Origin: Nitrosovibrio sp. Nv4 | GTDB taxonomy: Bacteria > Pseudomonadota > Alphaproteobacteria > Acetobacterales > Acetobacteraceae | Reading direction: 5' to 3' | Length of the DNA: 64,000 nucleotides | Assembly: GCA_943330455.2 (NCBI GenBank) | Contig: CALQHT020000001.1 | Span: forward strand, 1-64,000 | Part shown: positions 9,372 to 20,511 of the stretch, piece by piece | Numbering within the stretch: the stretch's first letter is position 1 | Layout: every line of letters starts with the position of its first letter | The notes under the pieces: generated by a model | The model's input: the letters and a program-made list of their open reading frames with translations, nothing else | Databases searched by the model: none | What the model was told of the DNA's origin: nothing | Translations under genes and position numbers: made by a program

Positions 9372-9779
9372 ATGAAAATCAAGCGCGTCGAGCATATCGC
9401 CATCGCCGTCGATTCCATGAAGCAGTCATTGGAACTCATGCGGGATACCTTCGGCCTGGAGTTGGAATACGAGGAGCAGATCGGGCAGACCAAACTGGCG
9501 ATGCTGCCGGTCGGCCAGACCTATATCGAACTGCTGGAAGGCCAGGGCCCCGAGTCCGGCGTGACCAAGTGGATCGAGCAGAAGGGCACCGGCCTGTTCC
9601 ATATCTGCTTCGAGGTCGAGGATATCGAGGGCGCGATCGCCGAACTGAAGGCCAAGAACGTTAAGCTGCAAAGCGAGACCTGGAAGACCGGCCACGGTGG
9701 GTCGAAGATCGTGTTTCTCGACCCATCCTGCACCGGCAACGTGGTGATCGAACTCGCCGAACTTCCGGCGGGGCACTGA
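9372..9779 (+). CDS. VOC-family protein, methylmalonyl-CoA epimerase-like
   Basis: KRVEHIAIAVDSMKQSLELMRDTFGLELEYEE..GTGLFHICFEVEDIEGAIAELK. Confidence 0.85.
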   Translation: MKIKRVEHIAIAVDSMKQSLELMRDTFGLELEYEEQIGQTKLAMLPVGQTYIELLEGQGPESGVTKWIEQKGTGLFHICFEVEDIEGAIAELKAKNVKLQSETWKTGHGGSKIVFLDPSCTGNVVIELAELPAGH

Positions 9780-9780
9780 C

Positions 9781-10644
9781 ATGACCGGGTTCGTCCATCC
9801 GCAGTTCCTGGTCGAGACCGACTGGCTCGAACAGAATCTGGCCAATCCCGATGTTGTGGTGTTGGACTGCACGGTGCATCTGCAAGTGCAGCCGTCCGGT
9901 CCCTATAAGATCGTCCCGGGCCGGGCGGACTACGAGAAGGGCCACGTCAAGGGCGCCCAGTTCTGCGACGTGTCACGAGACGTGTCCGATACGACGCAGA
10001 AGTTCAACTTCATGCGGCAGAAGCCCGAGGATTTCGCAGCCTCGATGCGCCGCTTCGGGATCAGCAACACGACCCGTATCGTCACTTACAGTACGGCCAA
10101 TCCCTGGTGGGCGACACGGGTATGGTGGCTGCTTCGCGAATTCGGGCATGACAATGCTGCCGTGCTGAATGGCGGTTGGCAGAAATGGAGCAAGGAAGGG
10201 CGGCCGACCGACACTGGCCCCAGCCCCACCCGCGCGCCGGGCGATTTCACCGTGCAGGCCGTCCGCAACCTGATGGCGGACAAAGATGAAGTGAAGGCGG
10301 CGATGGGCAATGCGGCCATCTGCACGCTGAACGCGTTGATGCCCGCGCAATATGCTGGCGGCACCTATGGCAGGCCCGGCCAGATACCCGGCAGTGCGAC
10401 GCTCGCGGCGGCGCATCTGCTCGATCCCGCGACGAACACGTTCCTGCCGGCGGATGAATTGCGCAAGCGCCTGTCCGCGGTTGGGGCCATGGACCGCCCG
10501 GTGATCGCCTATTGCGGTGGTGGCATCGCGGCGACCGCCGACGCGCTGGCGCTGATCATGCTGGGGCACACGAACGTCAAGGTCTATGACGCGTCGCTGT
10601 CGGAATGGGCCAAGGATGAGAGCCTGCCGATACAGGCCGCGTAA
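9781..10644 (+). CDS. Sulfurtransferase, tandem rhodanese (3-mercaptopyruvate sulfurtransferase-like)
   Basis: Two rhodanese domains; active-site-like AYCGGGIAATA; VLNGGWQKW. Confidence 0.88.
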   Translation: MTGFVHPQFLVETDWLEQNLANPDVVVLDCTVHLQVQPSGPYKIVPGRADYEKGHVKGAQFCDVSRDVSDTTQKFNFMRQKPEDFAASMRRFGISNTTRIVTYSTANPWWATRVWWLLREFGHDNAAVLNGGWQKWSKEGRPTDTGPSPTRAPGDFTVQAVRNLMADKDEVKAAMGNAAICTLNALMPAQYAGGTYGRPGQIPGSATLAAAHLLDPATNTFLPADELRKRLSAVGAMDRPVIAYCGGGIAATADALALIMLGHTNVKVYDASLSEWAKDESLPIQAA

Positions 10645-10665
10645 GCACGAGGGAAGGAAACACCG

Positions 10666-11460
10666 ATGCTGGTTCCACTGAACGGACGCAACATCGCCTA
10701 TGATCTGGTCGGATCCGACACGGCTCCGGTCGTGTGCATGACCCACTCGCTGGCCTCGGACGGCGGGATGTGGGCCGAACAGGTGCCGGCACTGCTGGCT
10801 GGTGGCTTCCGTGTGTTGCGTATCGACATGCGTGGTCACGGCGGCAGCAATCCCGTCGCCGGCCCCTACACCATGAGCCAGTTGGCCGGTGACGTTGCCG
10901 CCGTGCTGGATACCCTGGCTCTGACCAAGGTCCATTACATCGGCCTGTCGATCGGCGGCATGATCGGCCAGGCTTTCGCGATCGAGCATGGCAACCGTCT
11001 TCTGTCCGCGATGTGGTGCGACACCATGCCGCAGACACCACCGGGGTCCCAGGCCACCTGGGAGGACCGGCAAAAAATGGTGCGCGACGCTGGCTCCCTG
11101 GAGTCCCTGGCAGACCCGACGGTGGAGCGGTGGCTGACCGATGCGGTCAAGATCGCGCGTCCGAACCGTTACAAGCAGATCCGCGACACCATCGCCGGCA
11201 CCACTCCGGCTGGCTATATCGGTTGTATCGACGCCATCCGGAACTACGACTTTGTGCCGAAGCTGCCATCGCTGAAGCTGCCCGTTCTGGTGGTTTGCGG
11301 CGCCGACGATGCCGGCACTCCGCCGGAGGCAAACCGTCGGATCGCCGAACTGGTGCCGGGCGGGCGCTATGAGCAGATCGCCGCGGCGCGTCATTTTCCG
11401 AATGTCGAACATCCGGAAACCTTCAATCACATCATGATGGATTGGCTGGGCGCCCAATAG
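10666..11460 (+). CDS. Alpha/beta hydrolase (3-oxoadipate enol-lactonase-like)
   Basis: MTHSLASDGGMW..RIDMRGHGGS..IGLSIGGMIGQ nucleophile elbow..ARHFPNVEHPE. Confidence 0.85.
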   Translation: MLVPLNGRNIAYDLVGSDTAPVVCMTHSLASDGGMWAEQVPALLAGGFRVLRIDMRGHGGSNPVAGPYTMSQLAGDVAAVLDTLALTKVHYIGLSIGGMIGQAFAIEHGNRLLSAMWCDTMPQTPPGSQATWEDRQKMVRDAGSLESLADPTVERWLTDAVKIARPNRYKQIRDTIAGTTPAGYIGCIDAIRNYDFVPKLPSLKLPVLVVCGADDAGTPPEANRRIAELVPGGRYEQIAAARHFPNVEHPETFNHIMMDWLGAQ

Positions 11461-11487
11461 CGCCGGCTTTCGAACGGAGGAACGACC

Positions 11488-12267
11488 ATGCGTATGCAGA
11501 ACAAAATCGGCATCGTGACCGCGGCCGGATCAGGCATGGGGCGTGCCGGTGCCATTCGGTTCGCCAAGGAAGGCGCCTCGGTTGCCGTTGTCGACCTTGA
11601 CCAAGGCGCGGCCGAAGCCGTCGTCAATCAGATCACCGCAGCCGGTGGCAAGGCGATTGCCCTGTCCGGCAACCTTCTGGACGACGGATTCGCTCGCAAC
11701 ATCGTGCGGGAGACAACCCGCGCGTTCGGTGCACTTGATTTCGTCTGGAACCATGTCGGACACCCAGGCCCGGCGGCGATCGAGGGGCTGGACTGGAAAG
11801 ACTACGATCTGGCGATGAACCTGAACGTTCGTACCGTTCTGGTTACGACCGAAGCCGCGCTGCCGGAACTGCGGGCCCGCGGTGGTGGATCGCTGCTATA
11901 CACCGCCTCGACATCGGGCCTGACGGGATCGCAGTTCAGCCCGGTGTACAACATCGCCAAGTTCGGGATTGTCGGACTGGTGCACGGTCTGTCCAAGCGC
12001 TACGCTCGCGAAAAGATCCGCGTCAATGCGGTTTGCCCGGGCCCGACCGATACGCCGATGCTGCGCGTGTTCGTGGCACGTCCGGACAGCCAGTTGCCCC
12101 CCGGCGAGACGGCTGAGTCCCTCGTGCAGAAGCGCGGCGGCCAGGTGCCGATGGGCCGACCCGCGCTGCCGGACGAAATCGCCAACGCAGCATTGTTCCT
12201 GTTGTCCGATGAAGCGTCCTACATCACCGGGGTCGCTCTTCCGGTCGACGGTGGCGCGACCGCATAA
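11488..12267 (+). CDS. SDR family NAD(P)-dependent oxidoreductase
   Basis: GIVTAAGSGMGRAGAIRFAKEG; YNIAKFG; RVNAVCPGPTDTPM; SYITGVALPVDGG. Confidence 0.93.
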   Translation: MRMQNKIGIVTAAGSGMGRAGAIRFAKEGASVAVVDLDQGAAEAVVNQITAAGGKAIALSGNLLDDGFARNIVRETTRAFGALDFVWNHVGHPGPAAIEGLDWKDYDLAMNLNVRTVLVTTEAALPELRARGGGSLLYTASTSGLTGSQFSPVYNIAKFGIVGLVHGLSKRYAREKIRVNAVCPGPTDTPMLRVFVARPDSQLPPGETAESLVQKRGGQVPMGRPALPDEIANAALFLLSDEASYITGVALPVDGGATA

Positions 12268-12312
12268 GGATCGGACGCATCGAGGCGATCCCGTTCCGGA
12301 CAGATTCTCCGT

Positions 12313-12344
12313 TCGGCGGTCGATCTGGATCGACCGACCGCCGA
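12313..12344. terminator. Stem-loop between convergent genes
   Basis: tcggcggtcg (12313-12322) / cgaccgccga (12335-12344); no U-tract. Confidence 0.45.
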
Positions 12345-12438
12345 CCCAGGGTGGGATCATGGAGGTTTCGAACGGTCCGGGGCTGAGGATCGAACCCGAT
12401 TGGGGGGCTGTGCGCAGATACCGGATGTTGTGACGCGG

Positions 12439-12927
12439 CTACAGCCGATGGGTCGGGCGCACCCAATGTTTCAGATGCGACCATAATTCGTGGTCCGGCA
12501 CCTTGGTCAGATCCTTGGCCAGGGTGCCAATCAATTTGGCCTCCGTCGGCTTGTCCAGGCCATCCTGCAGTTCCTTCAGGATATGCGCCGGCGCGACCAG
12601 CACCAACTCGTTGAATTCGCCTTGGGTGGATTCCTCACAGATTCGCGCTGCGACCAGTTTGGCGAATTTCGACTTCTCGGCGTCGTGCGGGTCCGTATGA
12701 GGGGAATGGGCGTGGCGGGCCGGGGTCGCGCTTTCAAATGAACGGCCCGGATGATCGCTGCCCAGGTCGTGGGAGCGTTTGTGGACCGTGGCGGAATCCA
12801 CGGCGACCACGGTGTGAAGGGCGTTGTCGGATGCCGGTTTGACAAACCGGGCGTGTCCTCCATCCGCGACGACAAAGCACTGGTTGTGATGCATGACCAT
12901 GGATGGGCACCTCTCATTTGCCGGCAT
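12439..12927 (-). CDS. Host attachment protein-like / baeRF-type protein
   Basis: ADGGHARFVKPASDNALH..; FNELVLVAPAHILKELQDGLDKPTEAKLIGTLAKDLTKVPDHEL; exact start uncertain. Confidence 0.7.
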   Translation of the reverse strand: MPANERCPSMVMHHNQCFVVADGGHARFVKPASDNALHTVVAVDSATVHKRSHDLGSDHPGRSFESATPARHAHSPHTDPHDAEKSKFAKLVAARICEESTQGEFNELVLVAPAHILKELQDGLDKPTEAKLIGTLAKDLTKVPDHELWSHLKHWVRPTHRL

Positions 12928-12990
12928 GCTGACAGCGGAGGGCTTGGCACGCGTTGATTTCGATCAACGGAAGGGGCTGAAAGGGCGGGA

Positions 12991-13066
12991 TGGTGCCCAG
13001 GGGCGGAATCGAACCACCGACACTGCGATTTTCAGTCGCATGCTCTACCAACTGAGCTACCTGGGC
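12991..13066 (-). tRNA. tRNA-Phe (GAA), CCA encoded
   Basis: Reverse complement GCCCAGGTAGCTCAGTTGGTAGAGCATGCGACTGAAAATCGCAGTGTCGGTGGTTCGATTCCGCCCCTGGGCACCA folds as a cloverleaf; anticodon loop CTGAAAA; GGTTCGATTCC T-arm. Confidence 0.97.
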
Positions 13067-13176
13067 ACATGGCAACCGTCGTGAGGTCGGGGTGAATACC
13101 CCATGACCGACCGCGGATCAAGCCACCAATGACGCGCTCGCCGTCACGCCGAGGCATCGATCTTTCAAAACCCGCT

Positions 13177-15369
<2,193 letters not shown>

Positions 15370-15476
15370 GGGTCACTCCTCGGGTCCAACAGATGGCGTG
15401 TTTGGTGGCATGCGTGAAGGGGGCAAAGGCGAGGATCCGATCGTCCGGTAGAGCACGGCCTCGCCCGCGAACCAGT

Positions 15477-16580
15477 CTACTGTCCCGCGGTTTTCGGTGC
15501 CATGCCAAACAGGGTCCGCATCCAAGGCCATGGGCGGATCAGCCCCACATAGAGCGCCATCGTCACCAGTATGTCGCCACCAGCGATCAGGGTGATCTGT
15601 AGCCAGACCGACTGGCCCATCGGGATGATCCACAGCGCCAGCCCCAACAACGGCAGATGGTGCAGGATATAAATGGGGAATGTCGCCTCGCCCAACCAAT
15701 CCAGCCAACGGGACGGAGCCGGCGCCCATCGTCTGGCCAATCCCCAAGTGCCGCCGATGCATCCCCAGGCCATCAACCCGACGCAGAGGCGACCCGGAAC
15801 CGATTCACCAAAATGCACGACACCGTAGCACCCGACCGCCGCCAGAAGCACGAGCCACCATGTATGCGACGACATGGCGTCCTCATACCGCGGCCATGCG
15901 GCGATTGTGGCACCTATCAGAAAGCAAAGGGCGAAATAGGCAAAGTTGCTCCAATCATGGATCAGGTTCGGTAAATACGGCCAATAGCCATTGAATACCG
16001 CCAGAACCAACGCCAGCGGCACTGCGGGCAGGTAGACAGACCACCACGGGGCGGGTGCGGCGATCGGCTTGCGTCCGGCCAACCACGCCAGCAGCGGCAG
16101 CAGGGCAATCGAATATATCGCCAGATAGCCCAGGAACCACAGATGCGACCATGTGGTCAGGACGATGCGGGTGAAGTAACGCGGCAGGAATTCAAGGATT
16201 CCGATCTGGATCGGTTGCACCAAACGAAATCCCGCCAGACCGAGATCGCGGCCTTGGCTGAGCTCGATATATTTGATGAAGGGTCCGAACAGAAAGATGC
16301 CGATGGCCAAAGGCGGCAGCAGGCGGGCCGAGCGGTCGCGGAGGAAACGGGGGACGTCGCGACGTCGGAGCGATGTTAGGGCAGCCCAGCCGGCGAGCGC
16401 AAAGAAGGGCGGCATGGCGAAAATCCGCAATGCCTCATACAGTCCGGTGGCCCAGGCCGGCGAAAGATCGCTTTTGACGTGATAGCGGGGCTCGCTGGCA
16501 AAAATCAGCACCGCGTGCTGGATGATGACGCTGGCGCATAGAACGACCCGCAGCAGGTCCAGATCAGTCCGTCGGTTCAC
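15477..16580 (-). CDS. Acyltransferase-3 family membrane protein
   Basis: RTDLDLLRVVLCASVIIQHA; multiple TM segments; ATGA overlap with the upstream ABC ATPase gene. Confidence 0.85.
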   Translation of the reverse strand: MNRRTDLDLLRVVLCASVIIQHAVLIFASEPRYHVKSDLSPAWATGLYEALRIFAMPPFFALAGWAALTSLRRRDVPRFLRDRSARLLPPLAIGIFLFGPFIKYIELSQGRDLGLAGFRLVQPIQIGILEFLPRYFTRIVLTTWSHLWFLGYLAIYSIALLPLLAWLAGRKPIAAPAPWWSVYLPAVPLALVLAVFNGYWPYLPNLIHDWSNFAYFALCFLIGATIAAWPRYEDAMSSHTWWLVLLAAVGCYGVVHFGESVPGRLCVGLMAWGCIGGTWGLARRWAPAPSRWLDWLGEATFPIYILHHLPLLGLALWIIPMGQSVWLQITLIAGGDILVTMALYVGLIRPWPWMRTLFGMAPKTAGQ

Positions 16581-17260
16581 ACCACCGTTTCCGCAATGCG
16601 TCCATCTTCCATAGCCACCACCCGATCGGCGATGTCCAGGATGCGCGGATCATGCGTCACCAGCAGGATCGGCATTCCATTGCGCTTGGCAAGATCGCGC
16701 ATCAACCGCACCACGTCCTGGCCGGTCTGCCGGTCCAGCGCGGCGGTTGGCTCGTCGGCCAGGATCAGCCCCGGATGGGCAACCAACGCGCGCGCCACCG
16801 CCACGCGTTGTCGCTGGCCGCCCGATAATTTTCCCGGGACGGTGTCCGCGTAATCGGTCAATCCGACCGCTTCCAGCATGGCAGACGCGCGGTCCAGACG
16901 ATCCTGCTCGGTGGAATCCGTGTCCAGTTCCAGCGCCATCGCGACGTTTTGCCGAGCGGTGAGGAATCCCAGGAGATTGTGATGCTGAAAAATAAACCCG
17001 ATGCGCCGGCGGAGTCCGACCCGCTCGGCTTCTGTTGCGCCCATCAGTTCCTTGCCCAGTACCATACAACTGCCCTGCTGCATCGCCCGCAAAGCGCCGA
17101 TCAGGGTTAGCAAGGTTGTCTTGCCGCTGCCGGATGGGCCGGTCAGCAGCACGACTTCCCCGGGCTCGACCGACAGGGTGAGATCGCGCAGGACCGGACG
17201 ACGCAGCGCCCCTTCTCCAAAGGCGTATTCGAGACCCCGCAGGCGGACTGGCGACTCCAT
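16577..17260 (-). CDS. ABC transporter ATP-binding protein, DevA-like
   Basis: GPSGSGKTTLL Walker A, LSGGQRQRVAVARAL signature, LILADEPTAALD Walker B. Confidence 0.92.
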   Translation of the reverse strand: MESPVRLRGLEYAFGEGALRRPVLRDLTLSVEPGEVVLLTGPSGSGKTTLLTLIGALRAMQQGSCMVLGKELMGATEAERVGLRRRIGFIFQHHNLLGFLTARQNVAMALELDTDSTEQDRLDRASAMLEAVGLTDYADTVPGKLSGGQRQRVAVARALVAHPGLILADEPTAALDRQTGQDVVRLMRDLAKRNGMPILLVTHDPRILDIADRVVAMEDGRIAETVV

Positions 17261-17263
17261 CGG

Positions 17264-18436
17264 TCAGAACATATCCGCGGGGTCGGCGTCACGGAGTTTC
17301 CGCATCGCCAGCAGACCGGCGAGAGAGCACATGCCGAAAATCAGACCAAACACGAGCAACCCGCGCGAGGCATCCATCCGCAGTGGCAGCAATGTGGCCT
17401 TGGCGACCAGATCGTACAGCCCGGACGATGCCAGCATCCCCGGAACGAAACCCAGCAATGCCAGGATCGCGGCGGAGGCTAGGACCATCCGATTCAGATA
17501 GCCGCCGGAATACCCCATCGCTTTGAGCGTCGCATATTCGGGCAGATGGGTCGCGATATCCGCGAACAGGATCTGATACACAATGACCATGCCGACGATC
17601 AGCCCCATCAGGCTGCCGAACGCGAAAATGAATCCGATCGGGGTGGCTGTTTCCCAGTAATGCCGTTCCCATTGCACCAATTCGGCGTGTGTCAAAACGA
17701 CGACATCAGCCGGCAACAGCGCGGTCAACTGAGCCTTGACCGAAGCGGGGTCGGCATCTGGCCGCAGCCGGAGTGCCACCAGATCGGTGTTGCTGGCCTT
17801 GCGTTCCTTGATCAACCGACGAAAATTCACCTCGCTCAGCACGACGTTGCCATCGGCGCCGAAGCTAGCTCCCAGTTCCACGATACCGACGATCTCCACG
17901 GTCCGGTTGGCGATTTCCACCTGGATCGAGCCCCGCTCGGCCAGCAACGCCGGGACCGGGCCGAACTCCGGACGGGATCGCGAGTCGAAGGCAACCGTAT
18001 CGGGTCGCTTCAGTGCGTCGATCAATGGCGTCAGGCCTGGGAAGTTGACCGCGCCCGCTTCCATGTCGAACCCTACCAACTGGATGGCCCGCCGCACGCC
18101 CGTCAGCGGGTGCCGCCAACTGCCCTGCGCCAGATAAATCGGGACCGCGTTGGTCACTTCCGGCAGCCCGAGTGTTTGGAACGCGCGGACGCGGGGCAGG
18201 GGCTCAGGCCTGAACAGGGCCGTTGTCAGCGGATGCAGCAGGAACAATTCACCGTGCATGGCGCGTGGCAGCGCGCTGGCACTGTCGAACAGCGCGCTGC
18301 GGAATCCCAACTGCATGAACACCAGAACGCAGGCGAACATCACGCCGGCGATGGCGGAGGCCAGGCGCGTCTTTTCGGCGCGCAGTTGCCGCCATGCCAG
18401 CCTGGCCGGCAGCAGCGCAGTGGCCACGGCTGTCAC
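17264..18436 (-). CDS. ABC transporter permease, DevC/FtsX-like
   Basis: LAWRQLRAEKTRLASAIAGVMFACVLVFMQLGFRSALFDSA; C-terminal TM block; flanked by DevA- and DevB-like genes. Confidence 0.88.
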   Translation of the reverse strand: MTAVATALLPARLAWRQLRAEKTRLASAIAGVMFACVLVFMQLGFRSALFDSASALPRAMHGELFLLHPLTTALFRPEPLPRVRAFQTLGLPEVTNAVPIYLAQGSWRHPLTGVRRAIQLVGFDMEAGAVNFPGLTPLIDALKRPDTVAFDSRSRPEFGPVPALLAERGSIQVEIANRTVEIVGIVELGASFGADGNVVLSEVNFRRLIKERKASNTDLVALRLRPDADPASVKAQLTALLPADVVVLTHAELVQWERHYWETATPIGFIFAFGSLMGLIVGMVIVYQILFADIATHLPEYATLKAMGYSGGYLNRMVLASAAILALLGFVPGMLASSGLYDLVAKATLLPLRMDASRGLLVFGLIFGMCSLAGLLAMRKLRDADPADMF

Positions 18437-19464
18437 GGCTTGATCGCGACCTTCACCTGCATGTTCGTGCGTCGGGACAGCGCCTCTCGGCCGTGATCAT
18501 CGAGAGCCAGCCGGACTTCCACGGTGCGGGCATCGACCGCGGCGACGGGATCGGACCCGGCCTGGGTGGTTCGTCGTACCAGCCATCCGAGTTCCCTGAC
18601 GGTGGCCCGATAGCGGGTGGCGTCGCCGGGGACGATCACCTCGGCCTCCTGGCCCTTGCGCACGCGCGGCAGGTCGGTTTCGTATATATCGGCGACAATA
18701 TCCAATTGCGTGAGGTCGGCCATATCCAACAGTCCGTCCGAGCTGACCAAATCTCCGGCACGGGCGTAGATTTTCAGGATCGTGCCGGCGATGGGTGCTC
18801 TGATCCGCGACAGGGCGGCGTCGGCCTTCAGGCGGTCCAACGTACCCTCGGCGTTATGGACGCGCGCTTCCGCGACGGCTACGTCTTCGGGGCGAGGACG
18901 CGCCAGGGTCTCCAGTTGCGCTTCGGCTTCCGCTCGTTCGGCGGCACTGCGCGCCGCGGCGGCTCGGTTTCGCTCCGCGGCGGCCTTGGCGCCGGCTCCG
19001 GTGGCTTGGAGTTGTTCCGCTCGTTCCGCGTCGCGGCGGTTCATGTTTTCCATCGCCGCCAGCGCGGTGATCCTCGCGTGTTGGGCGACGATCTCGCTGG
19101 GGCGGCCGCCCGCGCGGACTTTCACCAACGTCGCACGAACCTCGGCGAGCGCGGCTTCGGCCTGTAATACGGCAGCGTCCTTTTGGACGGCGTCTGACAA
19201 TTCGGCCAGGAGTTGGCCTTCGGTTACGATGTCACCCTCCCGCACCAAAATGCGTTCCACCCGGTTCACCGAGAACCCGCCGGGTTGGGATAGCTTGCGG
19301 ACACGGGATTCGGGCTCCACCCGACCCAGCGCGCCGACGCCGATCGGGCCTGTTGCCACCGCTTGCGCGGGAGGCACCGCCTGGTTGCTCCGCCACGTTA
19401 GCCATCCGCCGCCGCCTATCGTGGCAACCAGTGTTAAAATGAGAAGGGTGCGACGTCGGGTCAT
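18433..19464 (-). CDS. HlyD/DevB-type membrane fusion protein
   Basis: N-terminal TM, VNRVERILVREGDIVTEGQLLAEL lipoyl-like half, long coiled coil, PIAGTILKIYARAGDLVSSDGLLDMADL. Confidence 0.9.
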   Translation of the reverse strand: MTRRRTLLILTLVATIGGGGWLTWRSNQAVPPAQAVATGPIGVGALGRVEPESRVRKLSQPGGFSVNRVERILVREGDIVTEGQLLAELSDAVQKDAAVLQAEAALAEVRATLVKVRAGGRPSEIVAQHARITALAAMENMNRRDAERAEQLQATGAGAKAAAERNRAAAARSAAERAEAEAQLETLARPRPEDVAVAEARVHNAEGTLDRLKADAALSRIRAPIAGTILKIYARAGDLVSSDGLLDMADLTQLDIVADIYETDLPRVRKGQEAEVIVPGDATRYRATVRELGWLVRRTTQAGSDPVAAVDARTVEVRLALDDHGREALSRRTNMQVKVAIKP

Positions 19465-20024
19465 GGAGCCGGCGCCAGCAGGTGCGAAAGCGCGGCATGG
19501 ATCGCTGAACGTTCGTGGATCGACAGGGTGTAGAGATTGAAGATGCGGGCCATGAACAGCCCGTCCCCGGCGGCCATGATGGCAAGCCCGTGGCCGGGGG
19601 TCAGGCCATCGGCTTCGACGGCCTGTTTCATGCGGGCGATCTGGTCGCGGACCGGTTGCAGCAGCGCTGGGTCGTGGTGGAACGCGACCAGGAAGACAGC
19701 AGCGGCGCGGTCGCAGCGCTCATTGCTTTCGTCGGGTGGCAGGCCGAGCGCCCAGGTGAGCATGGCTCTGGCCACGCGCCCGGGACCGTCGGGCTGATCG
19801 GCTACGCCTTGTTCGAAATCTTCCTGGATGAACGATGCAAGGCGCTTCAGCAGCGCGTCGAGCAGGGCTTCCTTCGAGGCGAAATGATAAAGCAGGCCGC
19901 CTTTCGACACGCCGGCGGTTTGGGCGGCGGCATCGAGTGTAAGCCCGGTGACCCCCCGGGCGCGCACGAGAGTTTCGGCGGCGTCGAGGATGCGCGTTCG
20001 GGCGTCGGACGGTGGCTGAACCAT
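19461..20024 (-). CDS. TetR/AcrR family transcriptional regulator
   Basis: DARTRILDAAETLVRARGVTGLTLDAAAQTAGVSKGGLLYHFASKEALLDAL HTH. Confidence 0.93.
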   Translation of the reverse strand: MVQPPSDARTRILDAAETLVRARGVTGLTLDAAAQTAGVSKGGLLYHFASKEALLDALLKRLASFIQEDFEQGVADQPDGPGRVARAMLTWALGLPPDESNERCDRAAAVFLVAFHHDPALLQPVRDQIARMKQAVEADGLTPGHGLAIMAAGDGLFMARIFNLYTLSIHERSAIHAALSHLLAPAP

Positions 20025-20034
20025 GATTAACTAT

Positions 20035-20048
20035 ACCGTCTGGACGGT
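20035..20048. promoter_or_regulatory. TetR operator-like dyad ACCGTC-TG-GACGGT
   Basis: Perfect 6-bp arms about 10 bp upstream of the TetR start codon. Confidence 0.6.
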
Positions 20049-20210
20049 TCATGCTGCAAGAGCGAAGTTGAGCCACATTCCGGCCGGAGGACGAAGGTCC
20101 AGATGACGGCCCCTGGGCTCCTGCCATGGGCGGCGGTGGCAGACCTGCCCAATGGCATGGCGCAGGCGTGATAGGGTGCGAACCAAAGTTGTGGGATCGC
20201 GAATACGTCT

Positions 20211-20296
20211 CACGGTCATCGCCGGACTTGACCCGGCAACCCACGCTTCAGCGACCGGGGGGGCGGGTTGCCGGTTCAAGTCCGGCGCTGACGGTG
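20211..20296. repeat. Dispersed palindromic intergenic repeat, copy 3 (32-bp arms)
   Basis: cacggtcatcgccggacttgacccggcaaccc (20211-20242) against gggttgccggttcaagtccggcgctgacggtg (20265-20296), about 3 mismatches. Confidence 0.75.
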
Positions 20297-20511
20297 AGGC
20301 GACTCTTTCGGTCCATGGTTAGAGTCGTCGATACAACTCCACGCAATGTTGAATCGCACCCGGCGTGATATGCGCCCTCTGGGCTGACGTGTTATGCCGG
20401 GAGTACGCGGATTCCCAGAAAGACGCGATGCGGATCGCGATATCACCGCCGCGTGGACTTGGCGCGGGCCAGGAGCGACGTCGGGATCCTGCCAGGAGGA
20501 CGAAAGACCGA

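Noticed and set aside
12439-13066. tRNA-Phe as an integration site for a genomic island
   Set aside because: No integrase and no direct repeat of the tRNA 3' end noticed; flanking genes are ordinary.
15370-15480. SOS box upstream of uvrB
   Set aside because: No GAACN7GAAC or GTTCN7GTTC found in the immediate upstream region.
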